Assembly: GCA_005792205.1 (NCBI GenBank)
Contig: SXSO01000001.1
Location: 1 to 5,416, forward strand
Source: Bacteroidota bacterium
Lineage (GTDB): Bacteria > Bacteroidota > Ignavibacteria > UBA10030 > F1-140-MAGs086
Direction of reading: 5' to 3'
Length of the DNA: 5,416 nt
Shown here: positions 1-5,416 of the stretch, in pieces
Layout: the number at the start of each line of letters is the position of its first letter
Position numbering within the stretch: position 1 is the first letter of the stretch
Program-made: the position numbers and the translations under genes
Notes under the pieces: model-generated
Databases searched by the model: none
Seen by the model: the letters and a program-made list of their open reading frames with translations, nothing else
Told to the model about the DNA's origin: nothing

Positions 1-2127
1 CCAAACAATTTCTTGTCCTGAAATTCCTTTCAGTTGTTCTACAATTTCAATTGGATCAATTCCTGAACGGAGTGCAAGTGAAATCAATCTACTTATTGCC
101 TCTGATTGAGCAGCAGCATTTCCTCCTGCTTTTCCAATTGTTGTGAAAACTTCACAGAGTCCATTTTCATCGCTATTTATAGTGATGTAAAGATTTCCTT
201 CTCCCGTATTTATTCTTTCAGTAATTCCAAAAGTTACAGATGGTCTTTGTCGTGGTTTTCTATTTGTTGAAGGTGGTGGAAGAATTTCGTTTTCAGATTT
301 TGAATTTTTATTAGCAAATTCATCAGTAATCAAAATTCCTTGACGACTTCCTTCACGATAAACTGTAATTCCTTTTAGTCCTTCTTTATATGCTTTAATA
401 TAAATATCAGAAACAGTTTCAACAGTTGTTTCTTCGGGCAAATTTACAGTTGAAGAAATACTGCTATCTACATATTTTTGAATCACACCTTGCATTTTAA
501 CTCTAAAATATGGATCTATTTTATGAGATGTAACAACATATTCTGGAAGATTTTCATCTGTTTCAAAAAGTTTTTTTACAAGTGGATGATAAACTTTGTA
601 ATCGCTAAATGTATGACCGTCATAATTTTTTACTTTTCTTACATAACTTGTGCTAAAAATTGGTTCAACTCCCGAACTTGTTTGAGCAACAATTGAACCA
701 GTTCCAACTGGAGGAACAGTGATTAAAGTTCCATTTCTAATTCCGTGTTTTTGAATTTGTTTTTTAATTTCATCGGGAAGTGATTGTACAAATTTACTTT
801 TTGAATATCCCTCCCAATCAAAAAGCGAAAATGAACCTTTCTCCTTTGCAATTTCAACTGATGTTAAATATGATTCGTTGCGAATTATTTTCATAACTTT
901 TTCGGTTATGTTCAATGCTTCGTTTGAATCATATTTAATTTTCATTTTCACAAACATATCTGCAAGTCCAGTAATTCCAATTCCAACTCTTCTATCTGAT
1001 TCAACTGATTTTTTAATTTTATCAAAAGCATGATTATTTATATTGTAATCAATTACATTATCCATAAAACGAGTTGCAACTTGTGTAGTTTTTTTGAGTT
1101 CTTCAAATTGAAAATTCCCATCTTTATCCACAAATTGAGAAAGATTTATATTTCCCAAATTGCATGCAGTATATGCTGCAAGTGGTTGTTCTCCACAAGG
1201 ATTTGTACTTGAAAGTGGATTTGCATATTCTACATTGTGGTATTCTTTCATTGTATCCCAAAATAAAATTCCGGGTTCAGCAGATGAGTGAGCATTTGTA
1301 ATTATTTTCATCCAAAGATCTTTTGCGTTTACTGTTTTGTAAACTTTTTCATTGAACACTAAATCAAATTGCTCATTATTTAAAACAGCATTCATAAACT
1401 TGTGTGTAATAAGAACACTTATATTTGCGTGTGCAACTTTCAAACGAAGAGGATCATTTTTTATTGTAATAAAATCTTCAATATCAGGATGATCAACGCG
1501 AAGTGTGAGCATCAAAGCACCCCTTCTTCCTGCTTGCGAAACTGTGTTTGTGCTTTCAGAAAAAAGATTCATAAATGCAGTTGCTCCGGGAGATCTATCT
1601 ATTGTAGCATTTACTTGTGCTCCTCTTGGACGAAGAATTGATAAATCAGTTCCAACTCCACCTCCAGTTCTATAGACCATTGCTGCTTCTACTATTGAAC
1701 GATAAATTCCTTCAAGTGAATCAGTTTCAATTGGAATGACATAACAATTTGAAAGAGTTGGTTTTCGTTTTGCTTCATCTCTTCCAGCTCCGTGCATGAT
1801 GCGACCTCCGGGAATAAATTTGAAGTCAAAAAGAATTTCCAAAAATTTTGTTTTCCAATAATTGCTTTCGGTTTCAACTGATGCGATTGATTTTGCAATT
1901 CTTTCCCACATTTGCATTGGACCTTTTTCATGTGGAGCAAGATATTTATTTTTTAAAACGTCAATTGCTAAATCGTTATCTTCATAATAATCTTCCGTGT
2001 TTAGTGCTTTTTCTGTTATGTTTTGATCTAAATGTGCTACAAGATTTTCATCAAGGGTGAGTGGAATAAATTTATTCTCCTTTATTTCTGCGTTAAAAAG
2101 AGATGTAGTATGTAAACTTTTGGACAT
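1..2127 (-). CDS. nrdJ: Class II (adenosylcobalamin-dependent) ribonucleotide reductase, 3' end cut by window
   Basis: Reduces ribonucleotides (probably diphosphates) to deoxyribonucleotides in the cytoplasm, using an AdoCbl-derived radical without oxygen or a second radical subunit. The visible 709 codons have no stop or frameshift. N309-P-C311-G-E313 is the class II active-site loop: C311 should be the thiyl radical cysteine, with N309 and E313 assisting. C128 (in LSNCYV) and C322 (in ACNLGNINL) fit the redox pair that thioredoxin re-reduces. Other family blocks are YRTGGGVGTDLSILRPRGA (152-170), SQAGRRGALM (197-206), HPDIEDFI (213-220), the phosphate-binding loop PPVGTGS (472-478) and YREGSRQG (590-597) closing the barrel. 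From about 630 a TSCPD-type domain begins; its end and any cysteine-rich tail lie outside. The N terminus goes straight into the RNR N-terminal domain, with no room for an ATP cone. The ATG at 2127 is chosen because it precedes the first family block at a normal distance; its leader is A-rich without Shine-Dalgarno. It is divergent from the acyl-CoA synthetase gene. Family and motifs are firm; di- versus triphosphate preference is inferred. Confidence 0.96.
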   Translation of the reverse strand, partial: MSKSLHTTSLFNAEIKENKFIPLTLDENLVAHLDQNITEKALNTEDYYEDNDLAIDVLKNKYLAPHEKGPMQMWERIAKSIASVETESNYWKTKFLEILFDFKFIPGGRIMHGAGRDEAKRKPTLSNCYVIPIETDSLEGIYRSIVEAAMVYRTGGGVGTDLSILRPRGAQVNATIDRSPGATAFMNLFSESTNTVSQAGRRGALMLTLRVDHPDIEDFITIKNDPLRLKVAHANISVLITHKFMNAVLNNEQFDLVFNEKVYKTVNAKDLWMKIITNAHSSAEPGILFWDTMKEYHNVEYANPLSSTNPCGEQPLAAYTACNLGNINLSQFVDKDGNFQFEELKKTTQVATRFMDNVIDYNINNHAFDKIKKSVESDRRVGIGITGLADMFVKMKIKYDSNEALNITEKVMKIIRNESYLTSVEIAKEKGSFSLFDWEGYSKSKFVQSLPDEIKKQIQKHGIRNGTLITVPPVGTGSIVAQTSSGVEPIFSTSYVRKVKNYDGHTFSDYKVYHPLVKKLFETDENLPEYVVTSHKIDPYFRVKMQGVIQKYVDSSISSTVNLPEETTVETVSDIYIKAYKEGLKGITVYREGSRQGILITDEFANKNSKSENEILPPPSTNRKPRQRPSVTFGITERINTGEGNLYITINSDENGLCEVFTTIGKAGGNAAAQSEAISRLISLALRSGIDPIEIVEQLKGISGQEIVW

Positions 2128-2191
2128 TTTTTTGTAATTGATTTGAACGTATTAATGATAAAAATAGAAAGTAATTTTAAAAAAACTCTTG

Positions 2192-2221
2192 CAAATATAA
2201 AATTTCTAAATAAGAAACAAA
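2192..2221 (-). promoter_or_regulatory. Candidate Bacteroidota-type promoter for nrdJ
   Basis: Read on the minus strand, TTTG (2221-2218) is followed after 18 bases by TATATTTG (2199-2192). This matches the Bacteroidota primary sigma factor pattern, a -33 TTTG and a -7 TAnnTTTG about 19 bases apart. Transcription would start near 2185, giving a leader of about 58 bases before the nrdJ ATG. The -7 box is a full match and the spacing is one base short of ideal. In DNA this AT-rich, single TAnnTTTG matches arise by chance; the paired boxes at the right place make this better than a random hit, but it is untested. Confidence 0.5.
2203..2217. repeat. 15-bp inverted repeat, possible operator
   Basis: TTTCT (2203-2207) and AGAAA (2213-2217) are perfect inverted arms separated by AAATA. 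The repeat fills most of the spacer between the two proposed nrdJ promoter boxes and lies directly upstream of the candidate -7 box for the acyl-CoA synthetase gene. A dimeric repressor here could block both promoters. The arms are short and AT-rich, so chance is a real alternative. It does not resemble the NrdR box known from other nrd genes. Confidence 0.25.
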
Positions 2222-2223
2222 CA

Positions 2224-2231
2224 TAAATTTG
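2224..2231 (+). promoter_or_regulatory. Weak candidate -7 box for the acyl-CoA synthetase gene
   Basis: TAAATTTG matches the Bacteroidota -7 consensus TAnnTTTG on the plus strand and would give a leader of roughly 88 bases before the ATG at 2326. No good TTTG lies at the expected -33 distance; the nearest is TTTC at 2203-2206, 17 bases upstream. It is two bases from the -33 box of the proposed nrdJ promoter, so the two promoters would overlap back to back. A second near match, TAAATTTT at 2295-2302, is an alternative closer to the gene. Confidence 0.3.
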
Positions 2232-2239
2232 ACTAAAAT

Positions 2240-2267
2240 GTTATTATTTTTTTTTAAGAAAAATAAC
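2240..2267 (+). other. Possible hairpin in the acyl-CoA synthetase leader
   Basis: GTTATT (2240-2245) plus TTT (2247-2249), with one bulged A at 2246, can pair with AAAAATAAC (2259-2267). This gives nine pairs around a T-rich loop. If transcription starts just after the box at 2224-2231, the hairpin would sit at the very 5' end of the mRNA, where it could affect stability. It contains only two G-C pairs, so the structure is weak. Confidence 0.2.
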
Positions 2268-2325
2268 CATCTTAAACAGCATAACTATAACACATAAATT
2301 TTTAGTAAATTCACACAAAAAAAAT

Positions 2326-4149
2326 ATGTCGCTTGTTATAGATAATTTTTCTACAATTGTAGAAATGTTTGATAAATTATTTCAAAAGTATAAGGGAAAT
2401 TCGCGTCCATTTTTGAAAAATAAAATTAGTGGAAAGTGGATTTCATATACATTTGACAATATCAAAACAAGTGTTGAAGAATTTGCTTGTGGATTATCCA
2501 TAATGAATGTGAAACGAAAAGATAGAGTTGCAATTATTTCAGAGAATCGTCCCGAATGGGTTATAAGTGATTTGGCAATTGCATCACTTGGAGCAATTTC
2601 AGTTCCGCTTTATACAACTTTGACTTCACATCAAATTGAAGAAATTTTTTTAAACGCAGAAGTTTCAGTTGCAATTGTTTCTAATTCAATTCAATTGAAA
2701 AAACTTCTTCCACTTTTTGAAAGAGTTCCATCACTTCACACAGTGATTATTTATTCCAACGGAAGTTTAGAAAATAGCAAAAATATTTTTTCATTTGAAC
2801 AAATTTTGGAGATAGGAAAAAATAATTCCAATCAAAAAAAAATTAGCGAACTTTCTTCTGAAATAAAATCACAAGATGTTTTAACAATCATCTACACTTC
2901 GGGAACAACAGGAGTTCCAAAAGGAGTTGTTCTTACACATCACAATTTAGTATCAAACATAAAATCTACAGCACAAGTTCTTCCAATGGATGAGTCGGAT
3001 ACTTTTTTATCATTTCTTCCACTTTGTCATTCATTTGAAAGAATGGGAGGATATTATACAGCATCATCTTGTGGAGGCACAATTGCTTATGCTGAAAGTG
3101 TGGAAACAGTTCGTGAAAATTTAAAAGAAATTTTTCCAACCGTAGTTGCAGGAGTTCCAAGATTTTATGAAAAAATTCAAAATAGAATTTTAAAAAATGT
3201 GTTGTCTTCATCTAAATTGAAACAAAAACTTTTTTGGAAAGCAATTGAAACAGGGAAAAAATTTTCTCTTGCAAAAAGAAAAGGAAATATTTCTTTAAAA
3301 CTAAAAACACAATATAAATTTTTTGATAAACTTGTTTTTGAAAAAATAAAAGCTGTTACGGGAAAAAAAATAAAATACTTTGTTTCAGGAGGAGGACCAC
3401 TATCAAAAGAGACTGGAGATTTTTTTGAAGCAATTGGTTTAACTATTATAGAAGGTTATGGTTTAACTGAAACATCTCCTGTACTTACTGTAAATAGATT
3501 GAACAATTACAAATATGGAACAGTTGGGATGCCAATTCCAGATGTAAAAATAAAAATTGCAGATGATGGAGAGATACTTGCTTTTGGGCCAAATATTATG
3601 AAGTGTTATTGGAATAATGAAATTGATACAAATGAAGTTATAGATAAAGAAGGATGGTTTCATACGGGAGATATTGGGGAATTTGATGAGAATGGATTTT
3701 TGAAAATTACAGATAGAAAGAAAAATATTTTTGTTTCTTCGGGAGGGAAAAATATAGCTCCGCAACCAATTGAAAATTTATTTTTGCAAAGTGAAATAAT
3801 TGATCAATGTCTTTTAATTGGAGATGCTCGTGATTATTTAATTGCTCTTATTGTTCCTGATTTTGAAACATTGAAATTGAAAGTTGAACAAGTTAAACTG
3901 AAATTTCAAAGTATAAAAGAAATGGTTTCAAGTGAAAAAGTTAAAGCCATTTTTAAAGATGAAATTGATTTGTTTCAAAAAAAATTGGCAAAGTATGAAC
4001 GAGTGAGGAAATTTATTTTACTTGGAAATCCATTCAGTGTTGAAGATGGTGACTTAACTCCAACTATGAAAATCAAACGGAAAGTTGTGGAAATAAAGTA
4101 CAAAAATGAAATTGAAAAAATTTATAACGAACGAGAAAATATGGCTTGA
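2326..4149 (+). CDS. Long-chain fatty acid--CoA ligase (AMP-forming acyl-CoA synthetase)
   Basis: Activates fatty acids in two steps, fatty acid + ATP to acyl-AMP + PPi, then acyl transfer to CoA, feeding beta-oxidation or phospholipid synthesis. The 607 residues are complete and normal for the long-chain (COG1022/FAA1-like) branch of the ANL adenylating superfamily. Motifs in order: phosphate-binding loop YTSGTTGVPKG (190-200); LPLCHSFERMGG (231-242); VPRFYEKI (277-284), typical of the long-chain branch; SGGGPLS (354-360); GYGLTETSP (377-385); WFHTGD (444-449); DRKK at the domain hinge (463-466); GGKNIAP (473-479); and PTMKIKRK (579-586), where K582 is the likely catalytic C-terminal lysine. 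There is no signal peptide or membrane segment, so it is cytoplasmic or peripheral. The first ATG is used because the N-terminal STIVEMFDKLFQKY segment matches the family start; the leader is A-rich without Shine-Dalgarno. It is divergent from nrdJ and 179 bases upstream of the beta-helix gene, so probably its own unit. Chain-length preference cannot be read from sequence. No symbol is given because several paralogues share this architecture. Confidence 0.95.
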   Translation: MSLVIDNFSTIVEMFDKLFQKYKGNSRPFLKNKISGKWISYTFDNIKTSVEEFACGLSIMNVKRKDRVAIISENRPEWVISDLAIASLGAISVPLYTTLTSHQIEEIFLNAEVSVAIVSNSIQLKKLLPLFERVPSLHTVIIYSNGSLENSKNIFSFEQILEIGKNNSNQKKISELSSEIKSQDVLTIIYTSGTTGVPKGVVLTHHNLVSNIKSTAQVLPMDESDTFLSFLPLCHSFERMGGYYTASSCGGTIAYAESVETVRENLKEIFPTVVAGVPRFYEKIQNRILKNVLSSSKLKQKLFWKAIETGKKFSLAKRKGNISLKLKTQYKFFDKLVFEKIKAVTGKKIKYFVSGGGPLSKETGDFFEAIGLTIIEGYGLTETSPVLTVNRLNNYKYGTVGMPIPDVKIKIADDGEILAFGPNIMKCYWNNEIDTNEVIDKEGWFHTGDIGEFDENGFLKITDRKKNIFVSSGGKNIAPQPIENLFLQSEIIDQCLLIGDARDYLIALIVPDFETLKLKVEQVKLKFQSIKEMVSSEKVKAIFKDEIDLFQKKLAKYERVRKFILLGNPFSVEDGDLTPTMKIKRKVVEIKYKNEIEKIYNERENMA

Positions 4150-4178
4150 AAAAAGTTAAAAAAAAATTTTATTTTTTC
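4148..4178 (+). terminator. Possible A/T hairpin at the end of the acyl-CoA synthetase gene
   Basis: GAAAAAA (4148-4154, starting inside the TGA stop) pairs with TTTTTTC (4172-4178). Inside it, TAAAA (4157-4161) pairs with TTTTA (4167-4171) around an A5 loop, leaving GT (4155-4156) bulged. That gives 12 pairs, 11 of them A-T. It could protect the 3' end or help termination, but the stem is thermally weak and there is no clean U tract after it. Simple A-tract/T-tract composition is the alternative explanation. Confidence 0.25.
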
Positions 4179-4191
4179 TTGGTAGTTAAGA

Positions 4192-4221
4192 AAAAAGTTT
4201 TTATATTCATCAAAACTTTTT
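4192..4221 (+). terminator. Possible weak terminator hairpin after the acyl-CoA synthetase gene
   Basis: AAAAAGTTTT (4192-4201) and AAAACTTTTT (4212-4221) are perfect 10-bp inverted arms around a 10-base loop, starting 42 bases past the stop. The T run lies in the descending arm rather than after a GC-rich stem, and there is only one G-C pair, so this is not a classical intrinsic terminator. A long perfect inverted repeat in the right place makes a role in termination or 3'-end formation plausible. Confidence 0.35.
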
Positions 4222-4274
4222 GTAAATAAATTTTAATTTTTAAAAAATGAAGTTTGAAAATATCGGAAGAAAAC

Positions 4275-4289
4275 ACAGCAAAGTGCTGT
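4275..4289 (+). other. Small hairpin in the leader of the beta-helix gene
   Basis: ACAGCA (4275-4280) and TGCTGT (4284-4289) form a perfect 6-bp stem with a 3-base loop, 39 bases upstream of the start codon. It is the most GC-containing patch in an otherwise almost pure A/T gap. It is followed by a mixed A/T stretch rather than a T run, so it is not a convincing terminator. It could be a 5' stabilising structure, a protein site or chance. No Bacteroidota promoter pair was found in 4222-4328; the nearest is GAAGTTTG at 4249-4256, a one-mismatch -7 box with no partner. Confidence 0.2.
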
Positions 4290-4328
4290 AATTATTATAT
4301 TAATTAACTATATAACCAATAAATAACC

Positions 4329-5416
4329 ATGAATAGATTACTACTAATAATCGCGGTTGTAATTTTTACAACAGCAAACTTATTTGCACAATTACAAGGT
4401 GGAAGTGTTTATCCAATCAATGGAACACAAGCACCACCTACATCTTTTGGAACACTAAAAGATGCACTCAATTATTTGACAACAACTGGTGTTACGGGAA
4501 GTGGTCAAGTAATTTTAGAATTTCAAACGGGTTATGCAAGTCCCGCAAATGATTCGGGAACAGTAGGTGTAATTCCCGGAGTAAGTGCTACACTTGGAGT
4601 TACAATTCGTCCGGGAGCGGGAATGAGTGTAACAACTTCCAGTGTTGGAGGTACGTCAATTCCTTGGGCAATTCGGATGAGAGGAACTTCTTATTTAACT
4701 CTTGACGGAAGAGCAGGAGGAGAAGGTACAACTCAAGCATGGACAATTAAATGTACAGGAGCGAATGGGCAATCTGCTGTTCGTATGGATAATGCAGGTG
4801 GTTCTATGGTTGGAAATTCCATTAAGTTTTGCATACTTGAAGGAGAAGCAGCTAATACAACTTCAGCAATTCTTGCTGTAATAGGAAATACTACTAATCT
4901 ATTTAAAGATAATGTTTTTGAAGGAAATGTAATAAGAAGTGGTGCAACAATTCGTGGTTATGGTATAACGGTGTCTACGGCTAGTAATGTTCTAAATACA
5001 GGAAATAAAATTTTAAAAAATGAAATTTATAATTTTTCTGGTCGTGGAGTAAATATAACAGGAGGATTTCCGGGATTAGAATTTTCATATAATAAAATTT
5101 ATCAAGCAAATAGTGCCATTACAATAACATCAATATTGTATGGTGTATATTTTTCTACAACGGCTTCACCAGGAACAGTGATAAATGCAAATTCTATTTA
5201 TGGTTTGACAGGAACTGCTCCAACGGAAGTTACAGGAATGTTTTTTTACAATCAAGCAACATCCGGAACACCAGTTTTAGTTTCAAACAATATGGTAAAT
5301 CTTGACCCATCAGTTACAACTGCTTCTGTCTATGGAATTAGAGAGAATGCTGCAACTGGAGCGTTGTTTAATATTTATCACAATAGTGTAAGAATTGGAG
5401 GAAGTGTTGCAAGTGG
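4329..5416 (+). CDS. Secreted right-handed beta-helix repeat protein, 3' end cut by window
   Basis: A large exported protein of unknown role; 362 codons are visible with no stop. The N terminus is a clear signal peptide: MNR, a hydrophobic core (residues 4-15), then ANLFA|Q with likely cleavage after A20. Next comes a SVYPINGTQ...FGTLKDALNYL block (26-50) that I recognise from the start of many exported beta-helix proteins of Bacteroidota and Ignavibacteria. MRGTSYLTLDGRAGG (117-131) resembles the usual 'ADYITIDG' rung. After that, asparagine-led turns recur at about N195, N231, N255, N288, N321 and N352, every 24-36 residues, each followed by a short hydrophobic strand, as in a pectin-lyase-like helix with a stacked Asn ladder. 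Composition is rich in Gly, Thr, Ser and Asn. No catalytic residues of a polysaccharide lyase can be identified. Such proteins often end in a type IX secretion tail, which would lie beyond the window; that is inference. The ATG at 4329 is fixed by the signal peptide; there is no Shine-Dalgarno. The same-strand neighbour is 179 bases upstream, so co-transcription is doubtful. Confidence 0.85.
   Translation, partial: MNRLLLIIAVVIFTTANLFAQLQGGSVYPINGTQAPPTSFGTLKDALNYLTTTGVTGSGQVILEFQTGYASPANDSGTVGVIPGVSATLGVTIRPGAGMSVTTSSVGGTSIPWAIRMRGTSYLTLDGRAGGEGTTQAWTIKCTGANGQSAVRMDNAGGSMVGNSIKFCILEGEAANTTSAILAVIGNTTNLFKDNVFEGNVIRSGATIRGYGITVSTASNVLNTGNKILKNEIYNFSGRGVNITGGFPGLEFSYNKIYQANSAITITSILYGVYFSTTASPGTVINANSIYGLTGTAPTEVTGMFFYNQATSGTPVLVSNNMVNLDPSVTTASVYGIRENAATGALFNIYHNSVRIGGSVAS

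Noticed and set aside
478..1641. Open frames of 60-79 codons on the plus strand at 478-696, 1030-1212 and 1402-1641
   Set aside because: They lie antisense inside nrdJ, whose frame is intact and full of family motifs. Their translations are low-complexity (I, C, F, N, K rich) with no recognisable domain.
1692..2060. Open frames at 1692-1940 (minus) and 1848-2060 (plus)
   Set aside because: The first is out of frame with nrdJ on the same strand and the second is antisense to it. The nrdJ N-terminal domain explains this DNA fully.
2128..2325. Cobalamin riboswitch or NrdR box controlling nrdJ
   Set aside because: The gap is far too AT-rich and short for a B12 riboswitch; no conserved B12-box-like or GC-rich paired elements were seen, and no tandem NrdR-type palindromes either.
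2966..3765. Minus-strand open frames at 2966-3211 and 3463-3765
   Set aside because: Both are antisense to the acyl-CoA synthetase core motifs and show no domain or start signal of their own.
2262..4330. The shared string AATAACCAT at 2262-2270 and 4322-4330 as a regulatory repeat
   Set aside because: It is only nine AT-rich bases, in different positions relative to the genes (one overlaps the beta-helix start codon), so chance is the simplest explanation.
4329..5416. The beta-helix gene as a pectate lyase or other specific polysaccharide lyase
   Set aside because: The fold-level repeats are visible but no catalytic or calcium-binding residues of a lyase family can be identified, and the gene is incomplete.
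1..5416. Phage defence system, CRISPR array, transposon or integrated element
   Set aside because: No direct-repeat arrays, transposase or integrase motifs, tRNA-like sequence or terminal repeats were seen. The genes are housekeeping or surface genes of uniform composition.

Overview
The window is AT-rich (roughly 30% G+C by eye) and carries three protein genes, two of them cut by the window edges. No RNA gene, transposase, CRISPR array or attachment site was found. None of the three starts has a Shine-Dalgarno sequence and all have A-rich leaders. The best promoter candidate has the Bacteroidota form (TTTG, spacer, TAnnTTTG), and the last gene encodes a secreted beta-helix protein whose signal peptide ends LFA|Q. 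Together these point to the Bacteroidota/Ignavibacteriota (Chlorobi) group, possibly an uncultured Ignavibacteria-like organism. This placement is inference, since no taxonomic marker gene is present.

Layout: (1) 1-2127, minus strand: the first 709 codons of an adenosylcobalamin-dependent (class II) ribonucleotide reductase, nrdJ. Its catalytic barrel is complete, and it is cut inside the C-terminal TSCPD-type domain. (2) 2128-2325: a 198-bp divergent control region with a good nrdJ promoter candidate, a weaker candidate for the opposite gene, a 15-bp inverted repeat and a leader hairpin. (3) 2326-4149, plus strand: a complete 607-residue long-chain acyl-CoA synthetase (AMP-forming) with all core adenylation motifs. 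(4) 4148-4328: an AT-rich intergenic gap with two A/T hairpins just after the synthetase and a small hairpin in the leader of the next gene. (5) 4329-5416, plus strand: the first 362 codons of a secreted right-handed beta-helix protein, open at the window edge.

The genes do not form an obvious pathway. nrdJ makes DNA precursors, the synthetase activates fatty acids for lipid synthesis or breakdown, and the beta-helix protein is an envelope or exported protein of unknown role. The one regulatory link the sequence suggests is that nrdJ and the synthetase share a compact divergent promoter region. I found no convincing new biological system. The points most worth a second look are the divergent control region, the exported beta-helix protein, and an in-frame preference for CCCG/CGGG in an otherwise AT-rich sequence.
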